64,000 bases of DNA, taken from positions 6,014,001 to 6,078,000 of the forward strand of contig OZ218950.1 of assembly GCA_965112735.1 (NCBI GenBank), read 5' to 3'. The first letter of the stretch is position 1. Every line of letters starts with the position of its first letter. This DNA is from Phaeosaccion multiseriatum. Taxonomy: Eukaryota > Ochrophyta, other classes. Of the stretch, positions 22,580 to 33,798 are shown piece by piece. Under the pieces are notes generated by a model that was given only the letters and a program-made list of their open reading frames with translations, made no database searches and was not told the DNA's origin. The position numbers were made by a program, and so were the translations under genes.

Positions 22580-25500
22580 ATGGCGAAATCCATGGGGCTG
22601 AACATGGCCTCCGGCTTGTCCGGAATGCTCAAGGACGGGCACGAGTCGTTCCAGGGAGTGGACGAGGCCATCCTCCGGAACATCACCGCTGCCAAGCAGT
22701 TGGCGGACATCCTTAAGACGTCTCTTGGGCCCAATGGTGAGTAGATCCGTAGCAGCGGTTGGGTAGTGGCTTTGGGCTTTTCCGTGGTCCACACGCCTCG
22801 CTTTGCCCGAGAAACCGGGCGCCTCGGCTGTTGACTTCCTTGTTCTCTGCACACCATTGCCGGTCGAGGGTGGTGAAGCGGCGTTAGCTTGGGCCAGAAG
22901 GCTTGAGTGGGGATCCTACTTCGATGGTGCGGCGATGGAAATCTCGTGTCTCCCCTCTCTGCTTCCCTTGTCTCCACTTGCCCATCTTCTCTCTCACACC
23001 CTCGCCCTCGCCCGCCCACCAGGCATGAACAAGCTAGTAGTGAACCACTTGGAGAAGATTATAGTGACTAGTGATGGAGCCACAATAGTGAAGGAGCTGG
23101 AGGTGATGCACCCCGCAGCCAAGATGGTGGTGCTGGCCAGTCAGATGCAGGAGAAGGAGTTTGGGGACGGCACGTCCTTTGTCGTCACCTTCGCTGGAGA
23201 GCTCCTCCGCATGTCTGCCGAGCTTCTCCACCAGGTGTGTCAATCAGCCAGCCAATGAGAGTCAGCCAGAGAGGGTAGAGAGGGGGGTGGATGCGCGGTG
23301 GTCGGCAGGGAGGGAGAGGCTGGGAGGGCGGAGAGGAGGGAACATATGCGGCAGTCAGGAAGGGAGGCGGGCAGTCTTTCGGCCGCCCGGTCTGACGGGC
23401 AGGGACGTAGTCATTCCGATGTCTTTGTGGAGTATCATGTCCTCATTCAGAGCATGCGAGGACAGTTCTGTCTTAGCTGTCTGTCTTCGCCCCGACGTGC
23501 TGTTCATCCTTGTGGACTGTGAAGCAGCTTCTCCAAGGCGATTACAGTGGCGTAAGAGACAAGGACCAAGCTGCTGTGCTGACCCTCCTCCACCCCGGTG
23601 GTCTGTTGTTGTGCTTGTTTACCCTCCCCATCCACTCCACCCCCTCTCATCATCAAATCAGGGCCTACACACGGCTGAAATCCTCGAGGGGTTCAAGCGC
23701 GCCTACGCGGAAACCACCCGCATCTTGCCCGAGCTCGTGTGCCACACCGTCAAGGACCCACGCGACGAGAAGGAGTTGAGCTTCGCCATCAGGAGCGTTT
23801 TGGCGAGCAAGCAGTATGGATTCGAGAACACCCTCGCACCCTTTGTGGCCAGGGCTTGCCTCACCGTCATGCCTCCTGCACCGGCCAAGGCCAGTGTCAA
23901 TGTGGACAGCGTGCGGGTGTGCAAGCTTCTGGGAGGCAGCGTATCGGATAGCCATGTGATCAGGTAGGTACGGGTTGTGGGTGGGCTGTTTGGGGCTGCG
24001 TGAAGGAGTGGGTGGACAGGTTGATGAAGAGGAGGTGGAGGAGGAGGAGGAGGAGGAGGAGGAGAAGGAGAAGGAGAGGACACAGAAGCGCTCACGTGTC
24101 CTTGTGGCTTCTTGTTCCTGCTTGAGGAAACATAACGCGGCCCAGTCTGTCATGGACATGTGGCTGTGCCGTTTGCTGGTGTCAGAGGTTGAAATCGATT
24201 CGAAATAGATGCTGACTGGAGAGGGAGAGGAGGCTCTCCTTGCTGCCTAGAGCATGCTTGCGCGTGCCCGCGTCTCAAGCCACCCTAGTGTCGCCTCTCT
24301 CCCTCCGTCTACCCCGTCTACCACCCCTTGCCCTTGCCTCCCCTCCACCCCCCCCCACTCTCTCTCTCTTACTCCCCTCCCCCTCTTACCCCCCCTCTCT
24401 CTCTCTTCCTCCCCTCCCTTTCTCGCCCCCCCCCTCTCTCTTTGTTCCTCCCCCGCCCCCTTCTCTTTCTCTTCCTCTCCCTCCCTCTGTCTCTCGTCCC
24501 CCCCCTTCCTCTCTGCCCACTGCACTCCTCAGAGGTATGGTGGTGCAGCGTAACACGGAGGGTACCATCAAGCGAGTGGAAAAGTCGAAGGTGACAGTGT
24601 TCGGTTGTGGCATTGAGGCGTCCAGCACAGAGGCCAAGGGCACCGTCCTTATCCGCACGGCAGACGAGCTCATGAACTACAACAAGGGGGAGGAGAAGAT
24701 GATGGTAAGATGATGATGGGGCGTGTGCGTGCGTGCGTGCGTGCGTGGGTGGGTGCGTGTGTGTGTATGGTTAAGGGTCTTGTGTGTACATGTGTGTGTA
24801 TTCTTTTGTGCATCGACAAACTGCAAATTGCCCGCCCGCTTGCATTGCTCCCTTCTCTCACAAACTCTCTCTCCCTCCCCCCCCCCCCAAACACCTCCCT
24901 CTCTCTCTCTCTCCCTTCCATTCATTCCGCAGGAGGACATCATCCGCAGCGTGGCAGAGACAGGCACCACGACCATCATCTGCGGAGGCACGGTGAGCGA
25001 CATGGCGTTACACTTTGTCGAAAAGTACAAGATGTGCATCATCAAAATCACATCCAAGTGGGAACTCCGTCGCCTCTGTGCGGCCCTCAACGCCACCGCT
25101 CTCGTGCGATTGGGTGCCCCAACACCGGAGGAGATGGGCTTTTGCGAGCTGGTGGAGGTGCAGGAAATAGGGCTTCGGAAGGTAACGGTCTTTCAGCAGA
25201 GCTCGGATGACTCCGACACTCGGCTGGCAACGGTCATTTTGCGTGCTTCGACCGACTCTTTGCTGAATGACTTGGAGCGAGCCGTGGATGACGGGGTGAA
25301 CTGTGTCAAGGCGCTATGTAAGAATCCGGAGTTTGTGCCCGGGGCAGGGGCGACAGAGATGGCGCTGTCGATGCGCATCCTTGAGTTGGCAGAGAAGCAG
25401 GAGGGACTTGATCAGTACGCAATGACCAAGTACTCGGAGGCGTTGCAAGTGATACCGCGCATTTTGAGTGAGACGTGTGGACAGGACACCACCAAGGTCA

Positions 25501-25778
25501 TGGCGAGGATGATTGCGGCGCACAGTGGCAGCAGCAGCGCGTCCAAGGCCGAGGGGGGGGAGGGCACGAAGGGCATCACGTCTTGCATGGGCATTGACAT
25601 TACCGACGATGTGGGGGAAGGGATTGTGGACCAGGTCAAGGAGGGTGTGGTGGACCTGCTTGCCACGAAGGAGTCTGCACTGCGCTTGGCTGTGGATGCG
25701 GCCATGACTGTGCTGCGGGTGGATCAGATTATCATGAGTAAAGCGGCAGGAGGACCAAAACCGCCCGGCGGTCGGTAG
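22580..25778 (+). CDS. CCT8: T-complex protein 1 subunit theta (CCT8)
   Basis: Five exons with agreeing phases: 22580-22736, 23023-23234, 23662-23963, 24533-24704, 24933-25778; 562 residues, close to the usual 545-560. CCT is the cytosolic ring chaperonin that folds actin, tubulin and other proteins using ATP. Diagnostic pieces are LKTSLGPNGMNKLVVNHLEK, TSDGATIVKELEVMHPAAKM, the ATPase motif EFGDGTSFVVTFAGELL, and near the C-terminus NPEFVPGAGATEMALS. The theta type is supported by the GLHTAEILEGFKRAYAET region and by PRILSETCGQDTTKV. The start ATG 22580 lies just after an AGC-repeat that encodes nothing required. Introns 3 and 4 carry long CT tracts before the acceptor; intron 3 also has a GGA tract after its donor. 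Confidence 0.97.
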
Positions 25779-26089
25779 TGGCTGGGGCATACATAGCCGC
25801 CGCTAAGAGGGGGTGTAGGGGGTGAGAGTTAGACTTGTAACTACTCAACCACCTCGGAAGTGAGCGTGGGTATGCATGTGGGTGTGGGAGGACGGTGTAG
25901 TGAAGGAGGAGAGGAGGGGGCCGGCGTCGGAGCAAGAGCAGCAGCAGAGGTCAAGACCCGTCGGAGCCACTCACGAGCGCAGCAAGCGCGCACGCTTTTT
26001 GTCGCCTATGTAACGATCAAACAACACACTGCCAAACCCCCTTAGATTCTCACACGCTCCCTTTCTCAAAGCCTCTTCCTTACCTCGCA

Positions 26090-26232
26090 TCCCCCTGCTA
26101 CCTGCTACCTCCTTCCGCCTTCTTCCTGTATGCTACCTGCTACCTGCTACCTACTACCTGCTACCTGCTACCTGCTACCTGCTACCTGCTACCTGCTACC
26201 TGTAGCCTGCTACATGCCACCTGCTACCTGCT
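26090..26232. repeat. CTGCTAC heptanucleotide array
   Basis: About 15 CTGCTAC units, some altered (CTACTAC, CTGTAGC, ATGCCAC). Isolated units continue within the GCCGGC-rich part to about 26385. Confidence 0.9.
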
Positions 26233-26462
26233 AGCGCCGGCGTCAGCCGGCCTTGACCTGCTGCGGGCCGACGCGCCGGCCGGCAGAGCACTAGCCGGCG
26301 GGAGCTAGCTGCTACCTGCTACGGCCGGCGCCAGCTGGCGTGCCACCTGCTACCGGCCGGCCACTAGTAGCGTGCTACCTGCTGCCGGCCAGCGGCCAGT
26401 AGCATGCCCCGAGCGGGGGGGGGGTGGGGGTGGGGGGGGGGGGGGGGGGGGTGTATACACAA

Positions 26463-26495
26463 GAGTTACGTAATCTTAGAAAAATTGACTTATTG
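26463..26495. promoter_or_regulatory. Second copy of GAGTTACGTAA-CTTAGA with TTGACTTATTGAC
   Basis: It lies about 780 bases before the first recognised exon of the FHA-like gene and resembles the element between the Cys-rich gene and CCT8. Whether it marks the true promoter of the next gene is not shown. Confidence 0.4.
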
Positions 26496-27272
26496 ACTCC
26501 CTCTCCCGCCATTTCATTCATCATTCAAAAAACGATCGCAGCCAAAGGCGTGTGCGCCTTTTTGAGGGCGACTGAGGGTTAAGAGCCTTGCGCATAGCCC
26601 TGTACGTCCTTCCCGAGATCTCTTTCCCGCTGGAAATAAGGAGGTACAAACCTAAGCCTTCCGCTCTCCCGCACTGTTCCCCTAACTGGAGAGGGGGCCG
26701 AGAAACGATGAAGGACGGGAGTGGAGGTGAGGTGTAGGGCGAGAAAGGAGGAGCCTGACCAGGAAACACAAGAGGGGGGGGTGTTTTTATGTGGTTGGCG
26801 CGTGCTGGGCCAGTCTTGGGGAATGGTGGCGTCGGGAGGAGGAGGAAGTGTGTGTTTGAAAGGGAGGGCTTTCCATTAGGTAGAGACAACAGGCTAATGG
26901 AAGCAGAGCGGGCCAGCATCTTACAAGAAGCAGGGCCAAGACGAGAGGACAGTTGTGCCGAATGGAAGGAGGAGGCAGTGTAGTCGGGCGGGGTCTCTCT
27001 TCTCCTAGAAAGGGGGGGGTGCTTTACGGGAGGCATTAGAGGCGGGGGGAGTGAGAGAGAGACAGAGGGGAAAGAGGTGTGGGGTTGAACATCGGTATTA
27101 GCTGGGGGCCACGGGCACTGCGGGGACGATGTGCTTTGTCTGGAAGCCGCCGACGCATAGGGTTCTGTTCCTTCGTTTGGTCGAACTGAGTCTTCGAACT
27201 GAGTGGCTGAACTTGTCGTGACGCCAACCTCTCCTCACGCCCCCCCTCCCGAAAATGCCAACGCTTACACAG

Positions 27273-28186
27273 GAGGCGCACAGAAAGCACTTTCCCCCGC
27301 AAACGCTCTCCAGGAGATCAGCAACACAAAGGCCGCGGGACTGCGCTCTTCCACAGCAGAACCGTCGGCTCGAGTAGCAGCCGCAACAGCAGCAGGAGGA
27401 GGCCCCCTCGGCTTCGTTACGCCAAAGGTCTGCGGTCGCTCGGCGAGTTCTCAGGGTGCCGGGGACTGTGGGCTGCCTTCAGCAGGGGCAGTCGCAACGG
27501 CTGGTGCCAGTGGTGCAAAGTGGTGCAGCACTGCCGTGACGCCGGCTACGGCAGAGCTTTCTTCGACATCCTCGCATCGCTCCCCATTGACGGAGGAAGA
27601 GGTAGAGCTGCCCTTCAGCCAAACATCCACCATTGCCGCCTCCTCTCAACCATCCTTGGCAGTGCCGTGCTCCTCAGAAGGAGAGACCACAACCGACCAT
27701 TGGGAGAACGATAAGGGGTCCCTCAACTGCTCCGCCCCCACACCCCTCATGTCCGGTGAGGAGAGTGGAGGCAGCGGCAGCGGCACCAGCGGCAGCCAGG
27801 AGGCCATATCATCGCCGACCCCCGTGGGAGCCAAGAGAAGAGCGGGAGCAGCAGCAGCAGCAGCAGCAGCAGGAGCAGCAGCCACCCCAGCAGGAAAGGC
27901 TCGACAGGAAGGTCGAGGGGGTAAAGGCGGCAGCGGTGTCGTAGTAAGTGCATCGCGGACCTCCGTGAGCCCAGGAAGCAACGTCTGCTGCAGCATCCCG
28001 GCATACCAGCTCACTCCCGTGGGAGACGCCGCCGGCCCTGACGCCCGCCCGATTCTCCTCCGCCCCACGCGACCCCGAGAGCGTATGGCCATTGGAAGGG
28101 AGGGGGAGGCCACCGCCCACGATAGCGTGGGGGGCGGGGGTGAACCCCAGGAGAGAAAGCTGTCTCTCGGTAAGTGAATCCGAAGC

Positions 28187-28247
<61 letters not shown>

Positions 28248-31200
28248 GGTTTGTGTATGTGACCACCTGGCATCCGTCTCCTGACTTGGGTTGTCGGTTG
28301 TCTGTCGTCCCAGCCCCTAAAAACTTGGTGCCTGCAACATTTGGTGGACTACTGACGCCAAAGCCCCCCCCCCCCCCCCATTCCTCCCGTCCCCCGTTCC
28401 GTCCGTCCGTGGTGCTTCCCTCTCCCTTCCCTCCCCCCCCCCCAAACAACAACCGAAACCACTAAACACGCAGGCATCCCCAGTAGCGAGCTGAAAATCT
28501 CTCGCCACCAGGGCTCCATCTGGATCACAGATACTAATCTCGTCAAGGTTCAGACAGCCAATGTGCTCAACTCCATGCGCATCCGCCTCAAGGGCAGCGG
28601 CAAGCAGAAGCTGCTCAGGCCAGGCAAGACGGGCGCCATGGGGGTGGGCGACGTGCTCGAAGTGGATGCCTTTAAGAGGACAGGGGCCTACGCCTTCCGC
28701 CTCGACAAGGTCCTACCCTCTTCTTCCCCCGTTGGTGCTTCGCGCAACCATGGTGGTAGCAGCAGCCGCAGCAGCAGAAAAGGAGGAGGTGGCGGCAGCT
28801 CCTCCGCACCCAGGACCCCCGTCAAGCATCAGCAGCAGCGGAGGGGGGGTCTTGGCGCGGGGGTGGGAACGGGCCTGGCTTCTGGCGTGAGTGCGGGCGT
28901 CAACAGCCCTTCCGCCGACCGCCTCTCACCCCCCCCGCCCTCCCCTCACCGGAGCTCGACTCATGTCCGCTTAAGCTCTCACCTTGCCTCTGGAGAGGTG
29001 CCCAGCGATGGGGGCGACTCGTCGAGCTGCGCAGGGAGGGGGGCCGCGGGGACTGCCAGCCCAGCCTCTACTGCTGCTGCGTCGCTTGGCGGTGGTGGTA
29101 GTGGTGGGAAAAGGCCGATGTCTGCGGCAGATGACACTATCGATCTGGTCAGCGACTCCTCCGATGGTGGCGGTGGCGGTGGCGGCGCCGGCGGCAGTGG
29201 TGGTGGCCGCGGCGGCGGTGGCCGCGGCGGTGGCCGCGGCGGTGGTGGTGGTGGGAGTAGTGGTGGTGCCGGTGGAGGAGGGCGAAAGACGCAGTCTGAC
29301 GCCGTCGAGCTCGTCGAGATCATTGACTCTTCGGAAGAAGACCGCACGGAGAAGACAAAGAAGAAGCCCCCCCCTGCAGCCGCAGCGACGACAGCAATGG
29401 CCGCCGTCGATCTGACCGCAGACAGTGATGCCTCCTCTCCGGAGACCAAGGCCAAGAGGACAGCCGCCAAAGGGGCACCCTCCCCCCCCCCCTCCTCCTC
29501 CTCCTCCTCCTCCTCCTCCTCCTCCTCCTCGGGACACGTGGGTGGGCCGAGTAGCAGCGGTGGTGGTAGTAGAAGTATTAAGAGGGGCCAGGGACAGGGA
29601 CAGAGTGGGCGGACTGATTCCGACGCGGAGAGAGAGAGTTTGGACGACGCCGTTCTCCAGGCATGCCTAAGGGCATCCCTAGACGACTCGGTGGCAGGAG
29701 CAGCCGTTGGTGATACAGGAGGGGGGGGAGGAGCAGCAGCAGCAGCATCGTCGTCGTCGTCGGTGGAGCCGGCAGTAGACGTCAAACCGTTCTCCTCCTC
29801 TGTGGCTACAGCACTGGCGGCAGAAGCAGCGGCCAAGAAGGGCTTCTTTGAGAGGAGCGATGAGGCCTCCAACGAGTCGCCGCCTGCTGCTGGGAGGAAA
29901 GGAGGGAAGGGAAAAGGCAAGGCCAAGGCCCAGTCGAGCAAGGGCAGCACCAGCAAGCAGCCCGGCGACGACAAGGCTGACAAGGCTCAGTTCAAGGTGG
30001 GGCAGATTGTTGATTTGGCGCCCCTTATTGCCCCCGGGAGGGACAAGGAAGGAGGGAGGTGCCGAGTGTTGGAAGTGCTTGATGGGAACATGTACGAAGT
30101 GCAGCTCATTATCGGGCGGGGCCGTCAGAAGGTGCAGGCCAGTCGAATCACGGAGGTCGAGGAGGACGCAGCAGGCTCGGGGGATAATGAGGTGGTGAAG
30201 GGGAGGAGAGAGGAGCCGCCGCCTCTGCAAAGGGGCCTTCTTGGGAGCAGGAGAGCAGCAGCAGCAGCGGGTGGTGGTGGTGGTGGTGGTGAAGGGGCTG
30301 CTTGCTCCTCTTCGAGCGTCGCTCCTCCAGTGGCCATGGAGCAGAGGAAGGGCCAGCCGCCCCAGCACCGGCAGCCACCGCAATCTCCCGGGGGGAACCG
30401 TCGAAGAGGCATTCGCAGGAGAGGCAGAGGCGGAAACCGCTTGGCTCATCAGCGCAGCCCGAGAGGGACCACACCACCCCCACCATCATCAGCGGCACCA
30501 GTAGCAGCAGCAGCAGCAGCAGCCGCAGGAGGAGCAGCGGGTCCGAACGACATGGCGTCCATGCCGCTGTACGACCCTTCAGTACCCCCCGAGCTGGGTG
30601 GCCGCGTACGTGTCTTGTTCGACGAGGGCGGCAAACTCAAACACTACATGGGAACCATTGTTGAGGTGGGCAGCACGAGGGACAAGGTCACCGCCTCCTG
30701 GCCGGTCACTGTTCGATGGGACGAGCTCGCGCCCGACCCGGTGACGGGAGGGCTGCTTCTCGATCCGAAGGACAACGACGAGCAGTTCCTGCTGCCTGCG
30801 GATGAAGATGTGGCATTTTGCAAAGGAGACGCCGTGGCGAATGAAGAGAAGGAGGCCACGAGGTGAGAAAGAAGGAAGGAAGGAAGGAAGGAAGGAAGGA
30901 GGATGACCCAAGCACCTACACACTCATGCACACACACACATGCACACATGCATTTCTCCAACCATCCAACCACACCTCTCCCATCGCCTTCATGCAGTAG
31001 AACCCCTTCTCCTTGGTGCACCTGCTCGTATGATTGGAACCGTTGCTTGGGGGAGGGCTCCAGCGCCCTCCATCAAAGCGCGGGTGGCATGGATTGCCAT
31101 CGCCCCTCTCTCCTATGTCTCTGACCCTCCCTCGCCGCCTCACTCTCCATCACGTTCTTCCTAACGCCCCAACTACCCCAGCTCAACTCGCGCTCCACCC

Positions 31201-33767
31201 CCCCTCCCCGCCCTTGACTCGGATGGGGCTGGCTGGCTGACTGACTCATTTGCTTCCTGCCTGACCGACTGACTTACTGACTCACTGACTCACTGACGGA
31301 CTGAATACATGAATGAACGAATGAATACACAGGAGAGTGGCCAGGGAGGCTCGTAACGCGAGAGGCAAGGCCAAAGGCGGCAAGGCGGCGGAGAGGGCCC
31401 TCCAGAGAGAGAGGTGTGGAATGTGTGTGTGTGTGTGTGCGAGGGATTCTATCTGCTTTGCCGTGCGGCGGGTATGCGATGTCATGCGAACAAGGACCCC
31501 CACCCGTCGTCGTTGGCATCTTGTCACTGTTTCGCCTCCCCTCTCTACGCCCGCCAAAGGCGCTGTTCCTTGCCTACACGTATGCCCGTATGCCCCCCAT
31601 CTTTTTCACCTTTCTGAAACGCCTTCCCTCTTCTTGCTTGTTGCGCTCTGGCTCTTGGTTTCCACAGATGGCAAACCCTCTTTCCCGCCAAGAACAAGCT
31701 CACCCTCTCCCGCTACACAGCGCTATTGCAGGCGGCCCCGGAAAAGCTCGCAGGTCTGTGGTTCGTACAGAATTGCAAACCGCACGGATGGTACGACGCA
31801 CTCATCAAGGGAGAGTCGGATACCGATGCATATAGAGACACCAAGACAGACAAGGGAAAGGCCAAGGCCAAGGCCAAGGGCGGTGCGGCGAAGCCCGGGT
31901 TGGAAGTTGCATACTATCCGAGGTCGGGAGGAGGCCCGGGAGCGGAGGGCAGCCGCCGATATGAGGGCGAGGGGGAGTGCGTGGAGTACGTGGACAAGGA
32001 GAAGCTTCTGGCCACGCTCACTGCGTTGGCGAAGAAGGGCAGTGTGAGGAAGCCGGAGGGCGAGGTGCCGAAGCGGACGCATCACTTCGCCAAGCAGAGG
32101 GAGGGGGGGGAGGAGGAGGAGGAGGAAGAGGAGGAGGGTGGGGACTGCATCCGGTCGAGGTCCAGCAAGCTTGCGGCGAGGCGAAACCTCGGTGGGCGTA
32201 GGAGCGAGAAGGGGGGCGATGGGGAGGAGCAGCAGGAGGAGGAGGAGAGCAGCGGGGTAGACACGGACAGCGATTATTCAGACTCAGAAGGGGAGGAACA
32301 GGAGGCGGGGGGCGAGGGGGAGGAGCAGAAGGAGGCGGAGGAGGGGGAGGAGGAGGAGGAGGACGAGGAGGAGGAGGAGGATGAGGAGGAGACCGAGGGG
32401 GGGGGGCGACGAAGACCCGCCAAGGTGAGACGCACGCTTGTAAAGGCCTGTCTATCTAAGAAGTTTCCGCAGTACTTCTATTACACAACGTGCAGGGGAG
32501 CTGCAGGGGAGCGAGGGTCGATCCCATCCTTCGCAGGGCCTTGGTGATTCAACGCTGCTCAACAACTCTCGCTCGTTCCTTTCGTCGTCCCATCTGTTCC
32601 GCGTGTGTGCAACCTCCTGCCTAACAACACACATCACTCCCTCACTGCTGTTTGGTTGGCTTGTTTTGCTGCTCCTCTTGCGACTCGCAGAGGAAGAGAG
32701 TAGCCGACGACAGGCGTACCACTGTCGGAAAGGCCCCTACTGCGCGGACTGTGGTCAAGAGGGAGATGGTGGGCAAGGTCAAGACAGAGAGGAAGGGCAG
32801 CAACGCGAGCACCACCAGCAGCAGCCGCCGGAGCAGCAAGGAGGCGGTGGTGGAGCCAAGGACAGAGAGGAAGGGCAGCAGCAGCAGCAGCAGCAGGAGC
32901 AGCAGCGGTGGCGGTAGTGGTACAGGCAGCAGCACTTCCAGCAAGAGAGCAGCGAAGAAGGGCCCCAATAAGGGACCCCATGAGCCCACCATGGCGGAGT
33001 ACTTTAGCGACATTAAGCAGAAGGAGGAGGAGGATGCTGCTGCCAAGGCGGAGGCTGAAGGTGAGGGCGAGAGAGAGAGGGAGGGGGGGAGCGAGAGGGA
33101 GGGAGGGAGGTAGAGAGGGAGGGGGGGACATAGATATAGAGGGAGGGAGGGGGAGAGAGAGGGAGAGACCGGGCCGAATATTATCTCTTCGCCCCTTCTC
33201 CCTGCGTACTGCTGTGAACTGTGAAGAGCCGAGATCCTTGCGATCACAAAATGATGCCCTCCTCTCACCAAGTGCTCGCCCCTCCATCTCCTCCTCCTCT
33301 TCCCCATCCACTGCCATCCCCTCAGCTGCGGCGGCTGCCCAGTTCGCATCTGCCCCAGCCTTGAAGGTCGCGCCCGCCGCTGCCATTAAGACGTCGTGTC
33401 CCGTGTGTCATACGGTGAGTGAGATCAGAGTGAGGTAGTGGAGCTATGATTGGCCAGTTCAGTTGGGACAGTCGTCTCCTAAGAGTGCGAACAGGAGGCG
33501 GGTGAGGCGAGGTTTGCCAACGCTGCTCGCACTCTCTGTGTCACGCCGAAGGTGGCGCTGTGCTCCACTTGCTTCATGACGAAGGACGTGCGAAGTAAAT
33601 CAATTGCATGTCCAGCCTCTTCGCTCTTCCGCGCCCTCCCACCCTCCATTCACGAACGGACATGCTCGCTGCTTCGTGTTGGCTGCTCTTGGGGCTGGCT
33701 GGCTGCTGGGATTTGTGTGTGTTGTGTGTGTTTGTGTGTGTATGTATGTGTATGTGTGTGTGTTTGT

Positions 33768-33798
<31 letters not shown>

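Larger units (their letters stand above)
25779..27272. other. Intergenic region with heptamer and GCCGGC-rich repeats
   Basis: Downstream of CCT8 lies the CTGCTAC heptamer array (listed), then a GCCGGC-rich stretch at 26230-26400, a G-run at 26415-26450, and the TTACGTAA-type motif at 26463-26495. From 26520 to 27270 I see no certain exon. A 64-codon frame at 26789-26983 and a short ATG frame at 27129 could supply the missing first exon of the next gene, but neither joins cleanly. Confidence 0.5.

Noticed and set aside
26789-26983. 64-codon frame as first exon of the FHA-like gene
   Set aside because: It ends in a stop codon and no donor inside it gives the right phase to join 27273.
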